Shown: positions 40,401 to 52,400 of the stretch, piece after piece
Layout of the letters: each line of letters starts with the position of its first letter
Position numbering within the stretch: position 1 is the stretch's first letter
Source of the DNA: Lineus longissimus
Lineage: Eukaryota > Nemertea > Pilidiophora > Heteronemertea > Lineidae
DNA: 64,000 nt
Assembly (NCBI RefSeq): GCF_910592395.1
Contig: NC_088314.1
Location: forward strand, 5,024,001 to 5,088,000
Reading direction: 5' to 3'
Made by a program: the position numbers and the translations under genes
Notes under the pieces: generated by a model
Database searches by the model: none
Told to the model about the DNA's origin: nothing
Seen by the model: the letters and a program-made list of their open reading frames with translations, nothing else

Positions 40401-43400
40401 AGTTATGCTTATTGCAGTTTATTTTGTTGCAAGAGCGGCACCGCGAATACTGCACAATGCTGTAGATAGATTATCCATGACAGCTTTCCAAAAAAACACA
40501 CAACAGTGGATGACGAGTTTAACAGTACCACACTGATTACATTCTCTGTACTGCTACAAACTTTGTTTCATCAAAACGGATGCCTTCACATTAGAAATTG
40601 TACATCAATGCACAGCAGAGTCAGATCAGGTTAGCATGGAACCTAACTTTTAAAAACCATCTACAAACAGCCAGGGTCTGGTATTATTTCTATTGACTCT
40701 GTACCTAGATTTATAACTTTATTATTTATTCAACCCGACACCAGCGTCAAAAGGGTGCAACTATACAATCAGTATATACATTTTATATCGTTGTTGCCAT
40801 TTTATTTTCGTACTTAATAGAAGTCGCAAGATGTATCTCCATGCTGTAGTTGTACCGTGGATAACATGGCAAGACTGAATCCAGGTAACTTCATAATGTG
40901 AAGTTTTTTGTCAACTTGACTAGTTGATTTCGTAAATTCTTCCGTGGTGATTTTGCCTTTTTCTGGTATTTGCAGTTTGTTTTGTTATCCCTATAGCCCT
41001 AGTTCATGAGCCTGTGGTATGAACCCCATTTACATCCCTGTGTGTGTGGAATGCCTCCATGCAGTGCATTCATCTTCTTCCATACTGTGGAAGGTTTCAG
41101 CAATTTGGGCCCAAATTAGCTTCTCACCGTGGTTTAATAAACTTGGCGACTGCAGTGGCTGAGGCAGGTTGTGGTGCACCCCATTTACTGCAGAATCCTT
41201 TATTTTGCGTGGCTTCTTTATCTTTCTTGAGGGTAAAACATTTCAATGGCAGCTGTGGTGTTATTCAGTTGGCTTCCGTACCACCTTTCTGAAAACAATT
41301 GAATGTTTCATAGACACAATGTCATATCTGAAATTAGAAATATCGGCCAATGTATGTGAATATCCTGATATCCTCTGTCGAGGGGTGCTCTTCACAAAAT
41401 GCTGTTAAGGTCCTTGCCATAGTTGATTAATACCCTGTTGTCAGATTCATTGACTTGAAACTATGCTTTTAGCTGCAATTGAAAATTTCTGAAAGATTTT
41501 GACGGAAAGTTCTGTTGGACAAACAGTATGCCAAGAAGTTCAAAGTTGAGTCCATTATGACAAGAAGCAAACCTGTCTTTCTGGCATAATTCAGGAACAG
41601 ATCATCTTCTTTAAATTTTACACCATACAGGACTGCAAGCCTATCCAGGCTCACCGGTGTTTCACAGATTGTAAACACGATTGTTATTGAGAAGACCATC
41701 AAAGTTGCCTGAACCTGTCCTGTCTCTGACTTTTTTGTGGTCTTAGATATCTTGGCATGCCTTGACTTGGCTCGACTCAGTGAGGTTATAAGAAATATGT
41801 TCATTAAATAGATTAGAAATAATGGAATGAAAAGTGTGAAGGCAACATAAATCGATTTCCCGTAAACAGTTACCCAAGAAGGAGTTACGACGCTAAGTTC
41901 TAGTAACCCTGTGCATAAGTTGTCTTTGTGTCCAGTAAAATCCCTCATCACGTGTCTTGGTGTGTGGCACAACACAGAAAAGCAGGCAAGTGAAATGGCT
42001 ATTTTACCAAGGTTCCTCTTGGTGCAATGTCCTCTTGCCCAGAGTGGGAATACTATATTCAAAAACCTCTCAAAGGTGATTAAGACGACAAAGCTGTTTC
42101 TTGTTTGCAGAGATATCTGATAAAATGGCAATGAGGTATAGAAGATCAGCGTTTCAATTGTATCGCCTGCCTTTGCAAAAACTCTTATTGGATCAATGGC
42201 ATACTGTGCCATGCGACGAACAAAGAAGTATATTAAACATACGAAAAGAAAGAAAAGATCACACGCGGCAAGTATCCGCAGTAAAAAAACTGCGGTGTGA
42301 GTCGTCTTCCGTATATTACGCAACACAACTAGATTTAAGATGTTTAAGATGATGCCCAAAAGTACCACTGGGGTAACAGCGCATGTGTAGAGATAGAATA
42401 CATCTGCGTACACCTGTTTGTAGACGCATTTGTTACGGGCAGTGGAGATGTCACTATAATCATTGGAGCCGATGGTTGTCAGTAGCTCCTTAAATTTCAT
42501 AACTGCTTCTCTGCTATTCTGTTTCAAGTTATGAATATGCGTAGTCAGTTGTGCAGAAGATTCCATAAAAGCTTGTTTTCTTCCGTGATCCTGTTATGTG
42601 TGCCTTATTCCATTTTTAACATTGGAGCAGAAAGGACAGCAGGCACTGAATCTGTTCACTTCCAAATTGGTATGAAAAATTACAAAATCCGCTACCCTTT
42701 GCAGAGAGTGTATGTTTTACTCTGCTCTTCAAACTATTGAAGCCTGTCACGGTAGCCTCCTATTTAAAAGCAAAGCAAACTTTGAGAACCTGAGACTGAA
42801 ATCTAATACATGTATGAGATTTGTAAAGACAGTCAAACGATCTACCCGACCAACTGGATTTAGCAGACTGTTGAAACATGACTTTTTTTTCTCATGTTGT
42901 GTTGTTTTCAACTTGTACACGGGCATTAGCCTAACTTAAACCTTCGTGAGAAAATGCTTTTTGTGCAACTGCATGGCCGTATTTAGAGGGTGGGGGTCAA
43001 CTGCTCCCCATACGTAAGTGGTGTTCAGCACCTAAGAGAGCCTACTGCCCCAGGACCAAAAATTTTAATGCGGCCCTGAATTGGCTCCTGGAATCTTTTG
43101 GGTTAAAACGTTTTAAGTGCATAACTGTGTAGGTTGGCTGATGAGGTTGCATCCCTCAGTCAACACAGCTAGTAGCTGTTGAGAAATGCCCCTGTTTGTT
43201 ATCATGATGAAAACCTGTCCATCCCATAGTTCCGCATCCATCAACAGGTCGGTCGTTTTACCAAGGTTTTGGTCTCTTGGGCATCAAACTCCTTGACTAT
43301 GTGTTTCACCTTCAAGAGACAGAATCGCATGTGGATAAAAGTATGGTTCTGTGTTAAGATCTACCACTGCTTCTTACAAACATAGGATGGAATTAAAATC

Positions 43401-46400
43401 CTTCAACTTCCGTCAATGCTCAACACAAGATGAGCTGGAAGTGTCGGTGCTTTTTTGGCCATTACATCTGAGAATGTTCCATTTTCATGAAAGTTTGAAA
43501 GTAGAGTATATTTCCAACCAACTTGACTTATATCGTATGTGTTGTGGTGTACAGCATCTATGCAAAATGTACTATAGCCTTGGGCATACCTAGTTTGAAA
43601 TGAAACAGATTTCTATGTTGAGTCGAATTCATTGCAGTTGACTTAAATTTCGTTTGGTATCCTGTGCATCATGTGCATAAATTATACAAGTGATTCTTGA
43701 AACTTAACATGAGGTGGCTTTCACCTTATACCTCATTTGCCTACGGATTCATAATGGAGAAGCGATGCTGGTGCAGCTGGCTAAAAGACCCCTGGCGAGT
43801 TTATCAAAAAGCGCTCCGCTAACTTCTGTGGAGGTGTTACTTATACATGTGTTCGACAAGATGTTGCAGACACTTTTAGATTGAGTTGGATTTGAAATCA
43901 CGCTGGTTGGAAGTACGGAAGTTATCTGTTGAGTTAGATGATTGAGTTGGGCCCATGAACATCTCTTGAGATATAGGGAAAGATGTGGTAATATTTCAAG
44001 CGTCACCAGAGATTTCGTTTGATTCTGTTTACACAGGATTTACTTTAATTGGTGTTGGTCTTGTTTGCAGAAACTTTCAAATTACTTTAGATGTGAAATT
44101 TACTGTTCAGTAGAAGTTGTTAGTTGAGTTCATTGATATTAGAACCATCAGTTGGAAAATTTTCACTATGGATTACATGTGGGATATACCCTACTTGGGA
44201 TTTTATGTAGAATACCATTCTTCACTTGGGATTTTATGTAGATTTTTAATTGGAATTTTATGAATATGATTTACCATTTTCACTTGGATGGATAGATTTC
44301 TGTCTTTCATGTACATTTAGGGTGGCAAATATCATCCAGAATTGGACGTTTGGGTTCAGATTGTGTTTTCTATTAGTGTGTTGGAGCTGTCTTGGAATCA
44401 AATGTTGGTATGATAGACCAGTGCAAGGATTTTGAGAAATGGACACCTTGTGAAAACTTGTTTTGGTTCTATCCGAGATTATGTTCAGTTTGGGCTTCTA
44501 TCAGACTGGATACTTTCCAATTGTGAAGGTTATTTCGGTGAGGAAGTTCTTGAACGACCTTCCCTAAATTAATGTTTTGCATATCTATACGAATAATGAG
44601 ATTTCTTCTTTCCTCTATCAGCAGCCTCTACTTCTGAATAATCTGCCAAGACAAAGTTTAACTCAATCATCTTGAAGGCTTCATTTTCTTAAGAAGATTA
44701 AATTGATTCACTCCATCAGCCATGCAGAACATTTCAAGAGTCAGCCTCAAGCTTAAAAGATGCTGTTTACAAGACCATTGTTTAGAAGAAAAAATGTCTA
44801 GTTTAGATTCCGCTTCAATTCATATAAACCTTTAAAAATTCTGGTGGTGAAGTTTGATCTCCTGGGAAATACACCTTTCTGAGTTGATCAGTGCGTAGTC
44901 ATGGTAGTTAGAAGTCTGGGTTGATTGTTACCAAAGTTCACGAGGATAACTTTCTAATCCTAGTTCTTGGATATCAAAAGAGCTTCTGTGAATGAGTTTG
45001 GCATCATGGTTAGTAATGTTTATGTTCAGTCTTTCTGATATCCAAAAATGTCCTGGAGCATCAGCCAATCACCTTGGGTGCATGATCACCAGTCACTCAC
45101 AGACACAATTTCTGATATTTTCTCTCTGTTATGAATCCTCCTGTCCACGAGGGGTTAATTTAGATTGCCCCAGGCAGTTGGAAATTTAGAAGGCTTTTCT
45201 TGTCTGCTTTTGCTTCAGAGAATACTCTGGTACATTTAAACTTATCTGTGTACCTAGATAAGCATTCTGGCGAAAACCTGTGGATGCACGCCGAATCTCT
45301 GGTTTTAGGTGCTGAGGTGGAAACTGCTGTGGCATTGGTAAATGTTCGGGATCGTTCAGGTGCGAGTTCGCAATGTTCGCTACTGTAGTTGGTGGTTAAC
45401 GGTGATTGTGCTTGGCTGGTGGTGTTCAGATCAACAGATGCTCAAAATGGTAAAAAGAGGAAATAGGCACAGGCTGATAAAGCAGTCATGGCTCAAAATA
45501 TGAATGGTTCAGATGGATTTGGCTTTCAGGAGAATACAAGAAAAGGCAATTCAATGATGGAAATAAGGAAAAGTGTCTAAAAATCGATTATTTTGATTAT
45601 TTTGTCAGGAGTTTGATATAAAACTGCTCTGCCGTGAATATAGCGTCCGACCATGATTTCAACTTTTTTCCTGGATTTACTTAATCTATTCTGGAATATG
45701 AGAATTTCCTCGGTAGCTTTATGACAATTGATGATGGCATTCATAAGAGAGATTGATATTCAAATGTTGTGATTTTGTTTATGAAGAACTATGACTTACT
45801 GTAGATCATTGCCAGGTTTATAATAAATCAGTAGATTTTTTGGATTATTTGAAATATGCCGAGGTTTCTCGATTGTGCAAAAACCTGTGAAGGTGAGTTG
45901 GATTCCTGTCGCAAGCATCTGCGATGACCACTGCAAACAAGTGATTTTTGTTGCATGCGATTTTGTCTCACCAATATCAATCGTTCATTTGTGGGGGACA
46001 CTTTACAGTTCCAGATGATCTCCGAAAGGCAGTGCATGGTCAGAATCGGAAATAAGGAGGAGGATAACTACATGTATGAGTGGAACAAGAGGCACCAAGG
46101 CAATAAACCAACATTGACGACCTGTCAGTTCATATTTTTCATCGTCTTTACCTAATGAGTTTCCTCTCATTTGTCTTTTCAGATGAAGACATTGAATACA
46201 GACAAGCCGACACATTACACAGAGCGAGGGTCTACGATGGTCAGTATAGCTTCTTCAAAGTAATAGTAACTCTTTTGACTAGTCTCATCGATTCACTTTG
46301 GCTGCGTCATCTGATAAACATCATAAACATTGAGGAGGAGCAGCAGTGGTCTAGAGACTCAGACTAACGGCTTGTGGTCCCTGATGCATACCCGCAGGGT

Positions 46401-49400
46401 CGATGTGAGGCTCTAGACGGGTTGCTTAGTAGGAGCTCCCTGGTTCAAACCCCACAAACGATGTGAGACAATAATTTTCAAGTCTCGTTGCAAGAGGTCC
46501 CTGGTTCAAACTCCACTGTCAGCGTGAGACTCTCGGCAGGTGTCTGTATGCTAAACTACGGACATGGGAACCTATCAGAGGTCGGTGGTGTTGATTGAGC
46601 AGCTCATCTGCGATCTCTGAAAGCCTCTTAAGGCACTCTTTCAAAAAGAGCATCACAATAAGCATTCCTTTCCAGTTATTTGGTTCTGAAGCATGGAAGT
46701 GATAAATGGTTTTGGCGCCAAGCTTTGAGCGGGTGTGAAGTGAATTGAAAAACAAGTGAAGTAAACAAGTTGTTTCATAACATTATGCAGGAATAAATAG
46801 GCCAGAAATAACTAGAAAGATACTTGGAGCCAAGTTCTTAAACACAGAACTGGCCGCTGAACAGGTGCCCGTCTGGTCCAGTGCCCTGCCATGAAACTAT
46901 GGCCAGCTTTTCTTTGAGGCTGATCCAACACCATGCCAAATAGTATTCAATGTGACAGTGGCAATCCACGTTGTGGTACAGAGCCTTGTCATTATGCAAA
47001 AAATACACCTCAATATGTTTTGAAGTCTAACACTTTGCACTCAGCAGTTGGTTTCATATCAACCTCCTTCATCTTTCAATTAATTGCAATTTGTCTGATC
47101 ATTCCCCCTCATTTGTTTGGGGGAATCTTTACTGTCAGCCGAGTAAGTGAGCGATAAGTCTTCTTCATGACCTTCAACCTTTAGACAAGTTACTGACATA
47201 GTTCTATTCTTGATCTTGACAGGTAGGTTTAGAGTTGTTAAGATTCTTCAAACGCCATTCAAATTCATTGCGCTCACTAGTTATGCATGCTGGTAGTTGT
47301 TTTATGCTGTTGTTTTGTTATTTCTTGCCTTTGGCTGTCGAAAACATGTGGTGAAGTAGCCGAAATTAACTTTGTTAAAGCAAGTTTAAGGCGCAATAGC
47401 TAACATAAACTAAGTGGAATGGTATTAGCATCATGCTCCAGAGTCCCAAAAGATGTGGACAAAACATAGATGACAATGCTTTCTTCATCCAAATGACTAA
47501 TGTGACTGCTGTTCCTTCAGCCTTGAACCCCAGTGTGAAAGTCCATCAAAAGGATAAGAAAAAGGGCAAATTTATCTTGGCTACAAAACCTAAGACAAAA
47601 AGTAGAAAAAACCCAGAGAAATATTCACGTGCTGGAAAGATGTTTATTTCCTTTGAGCAACAATTCACTCTACATGCTCTAACAGGTAGTAAAGTTCCAC
47701 GCAACCCATCCAATCTGCACTACGTTCCCGCTTTGTTTTACCTCAAAATATAATCTCTCATCTGACGTCAAAAATAGGCGTAAGTTACAGAGCAAGTTAA
47801 GTTTTTTAATGCGATTGCCTCCGACGTACAGGAAAACAACACGTGCTCTGGTTCTTTCTGTAACAAGGTGTTCTCAGTCTGTTTCGATTCATTTGTACTG
47901 TTCTAAACTGTACATTCCTGTAGAGTTCAGTATATGTTTGTACGCAACTTGAGATGAAAAGAATACAGATTTGGTTTCAGTCAAGTTGACGAGTCTCAGT
48001 ACATTCATTTCAATGTTGTGTATGAAATCTACACACGTTTTTAGCTTTCTTCAGGGTTGACATGATCGGTACGCTTTGCTTGTGGTGAAATTGTAGTGGT
48101 TCTTATCATTTTAAGTATATGAAGTGTGCATTGTTCCCCTGAATCATGCTGCGTGTGGTTTGGTTGCTTCCTGTATAGCTTGAGGGGTTTCACGGAGTCA
48201 TGATAAAGGAAACCATAGAGTTTCAGGTAATATATCATTGCCACACTAATGTTGAACCAGTGTTCAGGCTAGAAACTTCAAATTATCTTAAGGGGTTCCA
48301 TGGAGCTGATAAAGGAAAGTCATACAAGCTTTTTCAAATGGAAATCCAGGTGCTTTGTCAATGAAGTAGTTCCTATAGTTTTCAAAAACTACCTTTGCAA
48401 CCCTTTTGCCCAACCACCTCTCCTGGATCCTGAAAAGATTGAATTTGCTTCCTAAATCTTTATTGATCCTTGAAGCAGCTGTAAATGTTTCTTAATAACT
48501 GCAGCCAATCATATGGCAGCTACATCTGTCTGTTTACCTGATTCATCTGATGCCCCCAGTGGAGAAATCCTTGGAAGGAGGCCTTTCAACCTGCAGTAAG
48601 CCACATGATGTCAGTTATCCAACCCTTGCCTTGGAGGGGTTTGTTGTCTGGCCGGAATGAAAGCCCATGCTTGGCTTCAGAACCATAAACCAGCATAGTT
48701 TGAGCAACTAAGTCTTTAAACATTGTTAAAGGGAACTGAAACCGCCAAGCCAGTTCGTATGACCTCGTTTTCATTTCCCGCGTATCGGGTGATCAGAACG
48801 AGGCATGAATGAAACATGGCGCCTAGCTGTCAATCATTGAGTGACGTCACTACTATGGAATTTACTCCGAAAACTCGTGAATGAAAGATCGCATGACTCA
48901 CGTGATTCTCACATGATTCTCAATAATAACAAATTGAACTGCGCATGCTCGGGCACTGGGGGCGGAGCTACAAATCTGAACTCGAATAGGAAGTTGGAAG
49001 TTTGACTTTCTCGGGCGGTGAAAGTCGAAAAGTTGAATAAATCGCTCGGCGGTTCCAGTTCCCTTTAAAGTCCGCTAAGGGCCATTCATTATTACTGTGG
49101 TCCAGGATAACAGAAATGCAATATACACAATGCAGTAGTGCAGTTCAAATGATTTCTACTTCATTTTCATCCCAAGCGATTGTCTAAACCCTGTACTTAC
49201 TTTACTATTTCCAGAGGACAGAAGAGGAGTGGCGCTTGTGGAACTCCACAAGAAAGAAGGATGTGGTCTCGGCCTGACAGTGATAGGTAACTTAATGACC
49301 ATTTTAAAGTTATCTGCCACGTTTGAACAAATACCAAGCCGGCAAAAAACAGCATGTTTGCAATTGCCTTGTCTGCTGTACCAAGCAATAGGCGCGATTA

Positions 49401-52400
49401 AAAACTTTGATATTCAAACAGTAATAGTTCCTTCACTTCTTCCAGGTGGCGCCGACAAGGGCGACAAGCCCAGCATAGCCAATATCAGGCCAGGCGGAGT
49501 AGCCCACAGGAGTGACGCACTACAAGTTGGCGATGCCATCATGACTGTCAATGGAATCAGAATGGGTACAATGAAACACGATGAAATGATCAACTTGCTC
49601 AAGAACGCCAAAGACAAGTTAGTCCTTGAGGTCGAATATGATCTTCCTGACTTGCGTAAGTATTTGATTTGGCAAGATGACAGTTAAGAACCTATAGCAA
49701 ACGAGAGATTTTTGATGCAGTAATGTGGGATAATCTAGTCTGTGAGGGGTCGTTGCAGTGTTTGCTCAAGGGTAATATTTATTTCAACATGGGGCCAGTT
49801 TTTGCATGCTGAAGATCCTACCAAAGGATTGTGCGTAATGGTATTTTGTTTCATTTCAGCGTCCTCGTCTTTTTCTGTGATGTGCAAATCGGTGGAGATT
49901 CTTCTTGAGAAGGAAGGGAACGCGTTTGGTTTCACAATGCGAGGGGGTCTCTCCAGCATACCCTCCAAGACACGACCACTCACAGTCACACAGATACGAC
50001 CAGGAGGATCAGCAGACAGGTGGGTCCAAGTGGTCTATTTTCTCCCCAGAAACAGCACTGTTTGTGCCAGGCTAGATTATTCTTTCTCTAACAAAATCTT
50101 TGACATCCATTTGGTTTCCCAAGGGGGATCTCCCCAGCATACGCTCCAAGGCGTTACTGCTCTCAGTCACGCAGATAGCCAAGAAGGTGGGCAGACTTCG
50201 AAAGAGATCTCAAGTTTGTTGTGGGAGGTACTCCAGAGATACACCTGTGGGGTTTCTTTCATAACCTTACTTAATGATAGGATCTATGTGATCCCCCAGT
50301 AGATTGTTATGAAGGGACCTCCGCTGCTGAATCAACAAACTCTGAACAACCTGTTGAACTGATGCCAGTAAATTGCAGAGTTCTGAAAGTTTGAGTTCAA
50401 ATAAAGCATCCAGCTCGATGTTACGAAATGGCCGTTCTATATGAAAGATGGTTAATGTGTTTATATCTCAGCTGGTTGGGTTTCATGTAAGATTGTACCT
50501 AAGGTACCAGACTGCAAATAAATAAGTCTCGCCCTCTATCACACTCAATTTAACCCATAAACAGAGCAAAACTTTTGATGTGAATTTCACCTTTGAGCTA
50601 GTCTGGAATGGCCTAAAGAAAGATGGAAGTTTCTTTGGCTTAATAGTTTAGGCCAGTCAGAGTGCTTTTTTATCCCACTTAACATGTTATTTTGTATTTT
50701 GCTTGCACAGGATGTGGTGAGTGGTTACTGCATTTTCCTTTTCTAAGCTACAAAAAGTAAATTGATGGATCTGGAGGATTATCTAGACTGTCTGTAGTAA
50801 TATCAAAGATTGAACATACCTGATATTAGACAAAACATTAGCAAAATTTGTTTTCCTGACTTTCCTTCTTGAATTATTTCTGATTCTACCACTCTCCAAT
50901 CTTTCAGAGAAGGCAGCTTAAAAATTGGTGACAGGATATTAGCCATCAACGGCATAAATGTAACAGATATGAGACACGATGAAGCCATGACGATATTACG
51001 GAGGACAGATTCTGATGCAGTACTCCTAGTCGAATACGATGTCTCTATCATGGGTAAGATATCAAGACTTTTAACTGACCTTGATCCACTTCAAAAGGTG
51101 TCTCACAGCTTCTGTGACTCGTATTCATCTCCTGGGATCTCCTTGGGGTTATGAAGACACTGTTCCTGAGCTTGACCTCTGAGGACTGATATGGTGACCA
51201 AAACCGCTTGGGTCTCTCATTCATGCATTTGTTTTTCTAAACCTTTCTCTCGACATCTTTCAGAAGAAGTGAGGAATCCCTATGGCCCGCTCATGATCGA
51301 GATTGGGAAAAACCCAGGGGCCAACTTGGGTATCACCCTCACAACGACTAAGTTCAAAGACAAAACAGTGATATGTGTGGAAAACATTCGAGAAGCCAGC
51401 ATAGCAGACAGGTAAGTTTGTGTCAAAGTGCCTCTCCTTGAGATAAAGATCACCATCATAGCTGAAGATCAACATACCAGATTGGTTTTATCACAAATCA
51501 CTATAATGATTGATTTTGACAGCAGACAAGCGATCATTTTACTGCTCTTTGCACAGCTCTGTGATGACAATATATAATCTTTTGGTACGTTGGAGACTTG
51601 GCCATGAAACTAGCGTGGCTTTCAGCTTTCACATTCCCAGAACATTGCTCTCAGTTCTGTACATCCAATCAAACACCAGGGGTCACATGTACGAGTGTCA
51701 GCACGAAGTGATAGCTTTGTCCATCGGTGAATACCTCATACTTGATACCTATAACTTGGCATCAAAAACGTTACTATCGAACTTTTCAGATGTGGTGCCC
51801 TACACTTTGGAGATCAGGTCCTCTCCATAGACGGTACAAGCCTCGAACACATGACCCTCAATGAAGCTACGCAACTCCTCAAATCAAGTGTCGGTGAACT
51901 CATCAAACTTGAAATTCTACCTCTCAGCAAAATCAAACCAAGACAGTCCATTGTAACGAAAAAAGGTAACAAACAACTTACAACATCACGTCACCTCTTA
52001 TGCAACAGTTCCTGTTACCTTTCTGGTATAGCTGCCCATTCCGAATTTTACGCTAACATCCAGTTGAGAATTCTGTGCATGTTTTGAACTCGCTAAAATT
52101 TCAAATCAGAGTGGATTTTTTATTGTTTCAGCTACTGTTGTCCCTGGTAGCCATGGAAGAAATACCTCCCCGTCCTCCAGTCTTCAGGCAAGCCAAAACA
52201 GCATCCCCGCCTCCATCAGTACTCTCGCCTCCCGCCAGAACTCTTACACACACGTGGACATCGAGCCCACGTACGCCCGAGTCAACGTCCCGCCGCCAGA
52301 GCCCGCCTACGCCCAGGTGAACGTTCAGCGGCCTTCTTCAGCAAGTTCCAGTTATTCCAATCTCAGTTACACCAACCCTTATGGTTCTCTTCGGTTCCGG

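Larger units (their letters stand above)
37467..46182 (+). other. GRIP intron 1 (8.7 kb), host of a nested gene
   Basis: Runs from the donor at 37467 to the polypyrimidine acceptor TTTGTCTTTTCAG at 46182. It contains a (TTC)n tract, a 57-61 bp minisatellite, the antisense GPCR and a hAT-like MITE. Remaining stretches (39.1-41.4 kb and 43.1-46.1 kb) show no exon I can support. Confidence 0.5.

Noticed and set aside
40177-40536. 119-codon plus-strand frame in GRIP intron 1
   Set aside because: No domain, no conserved motif, no splice support.
47433-47753. 106-codon frame with a lysine-rich middle in GRIP intron 2
   Set aside because: Phases do not fit the GRIP chain, the acceptor is poor and there is no family match.
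49742-50302. Single 186-codon frame across GRIP exon 5
   Set aside because: Only 49860-50019 is exon; the rest is intron that happens to be open, including the fossil duplicate.
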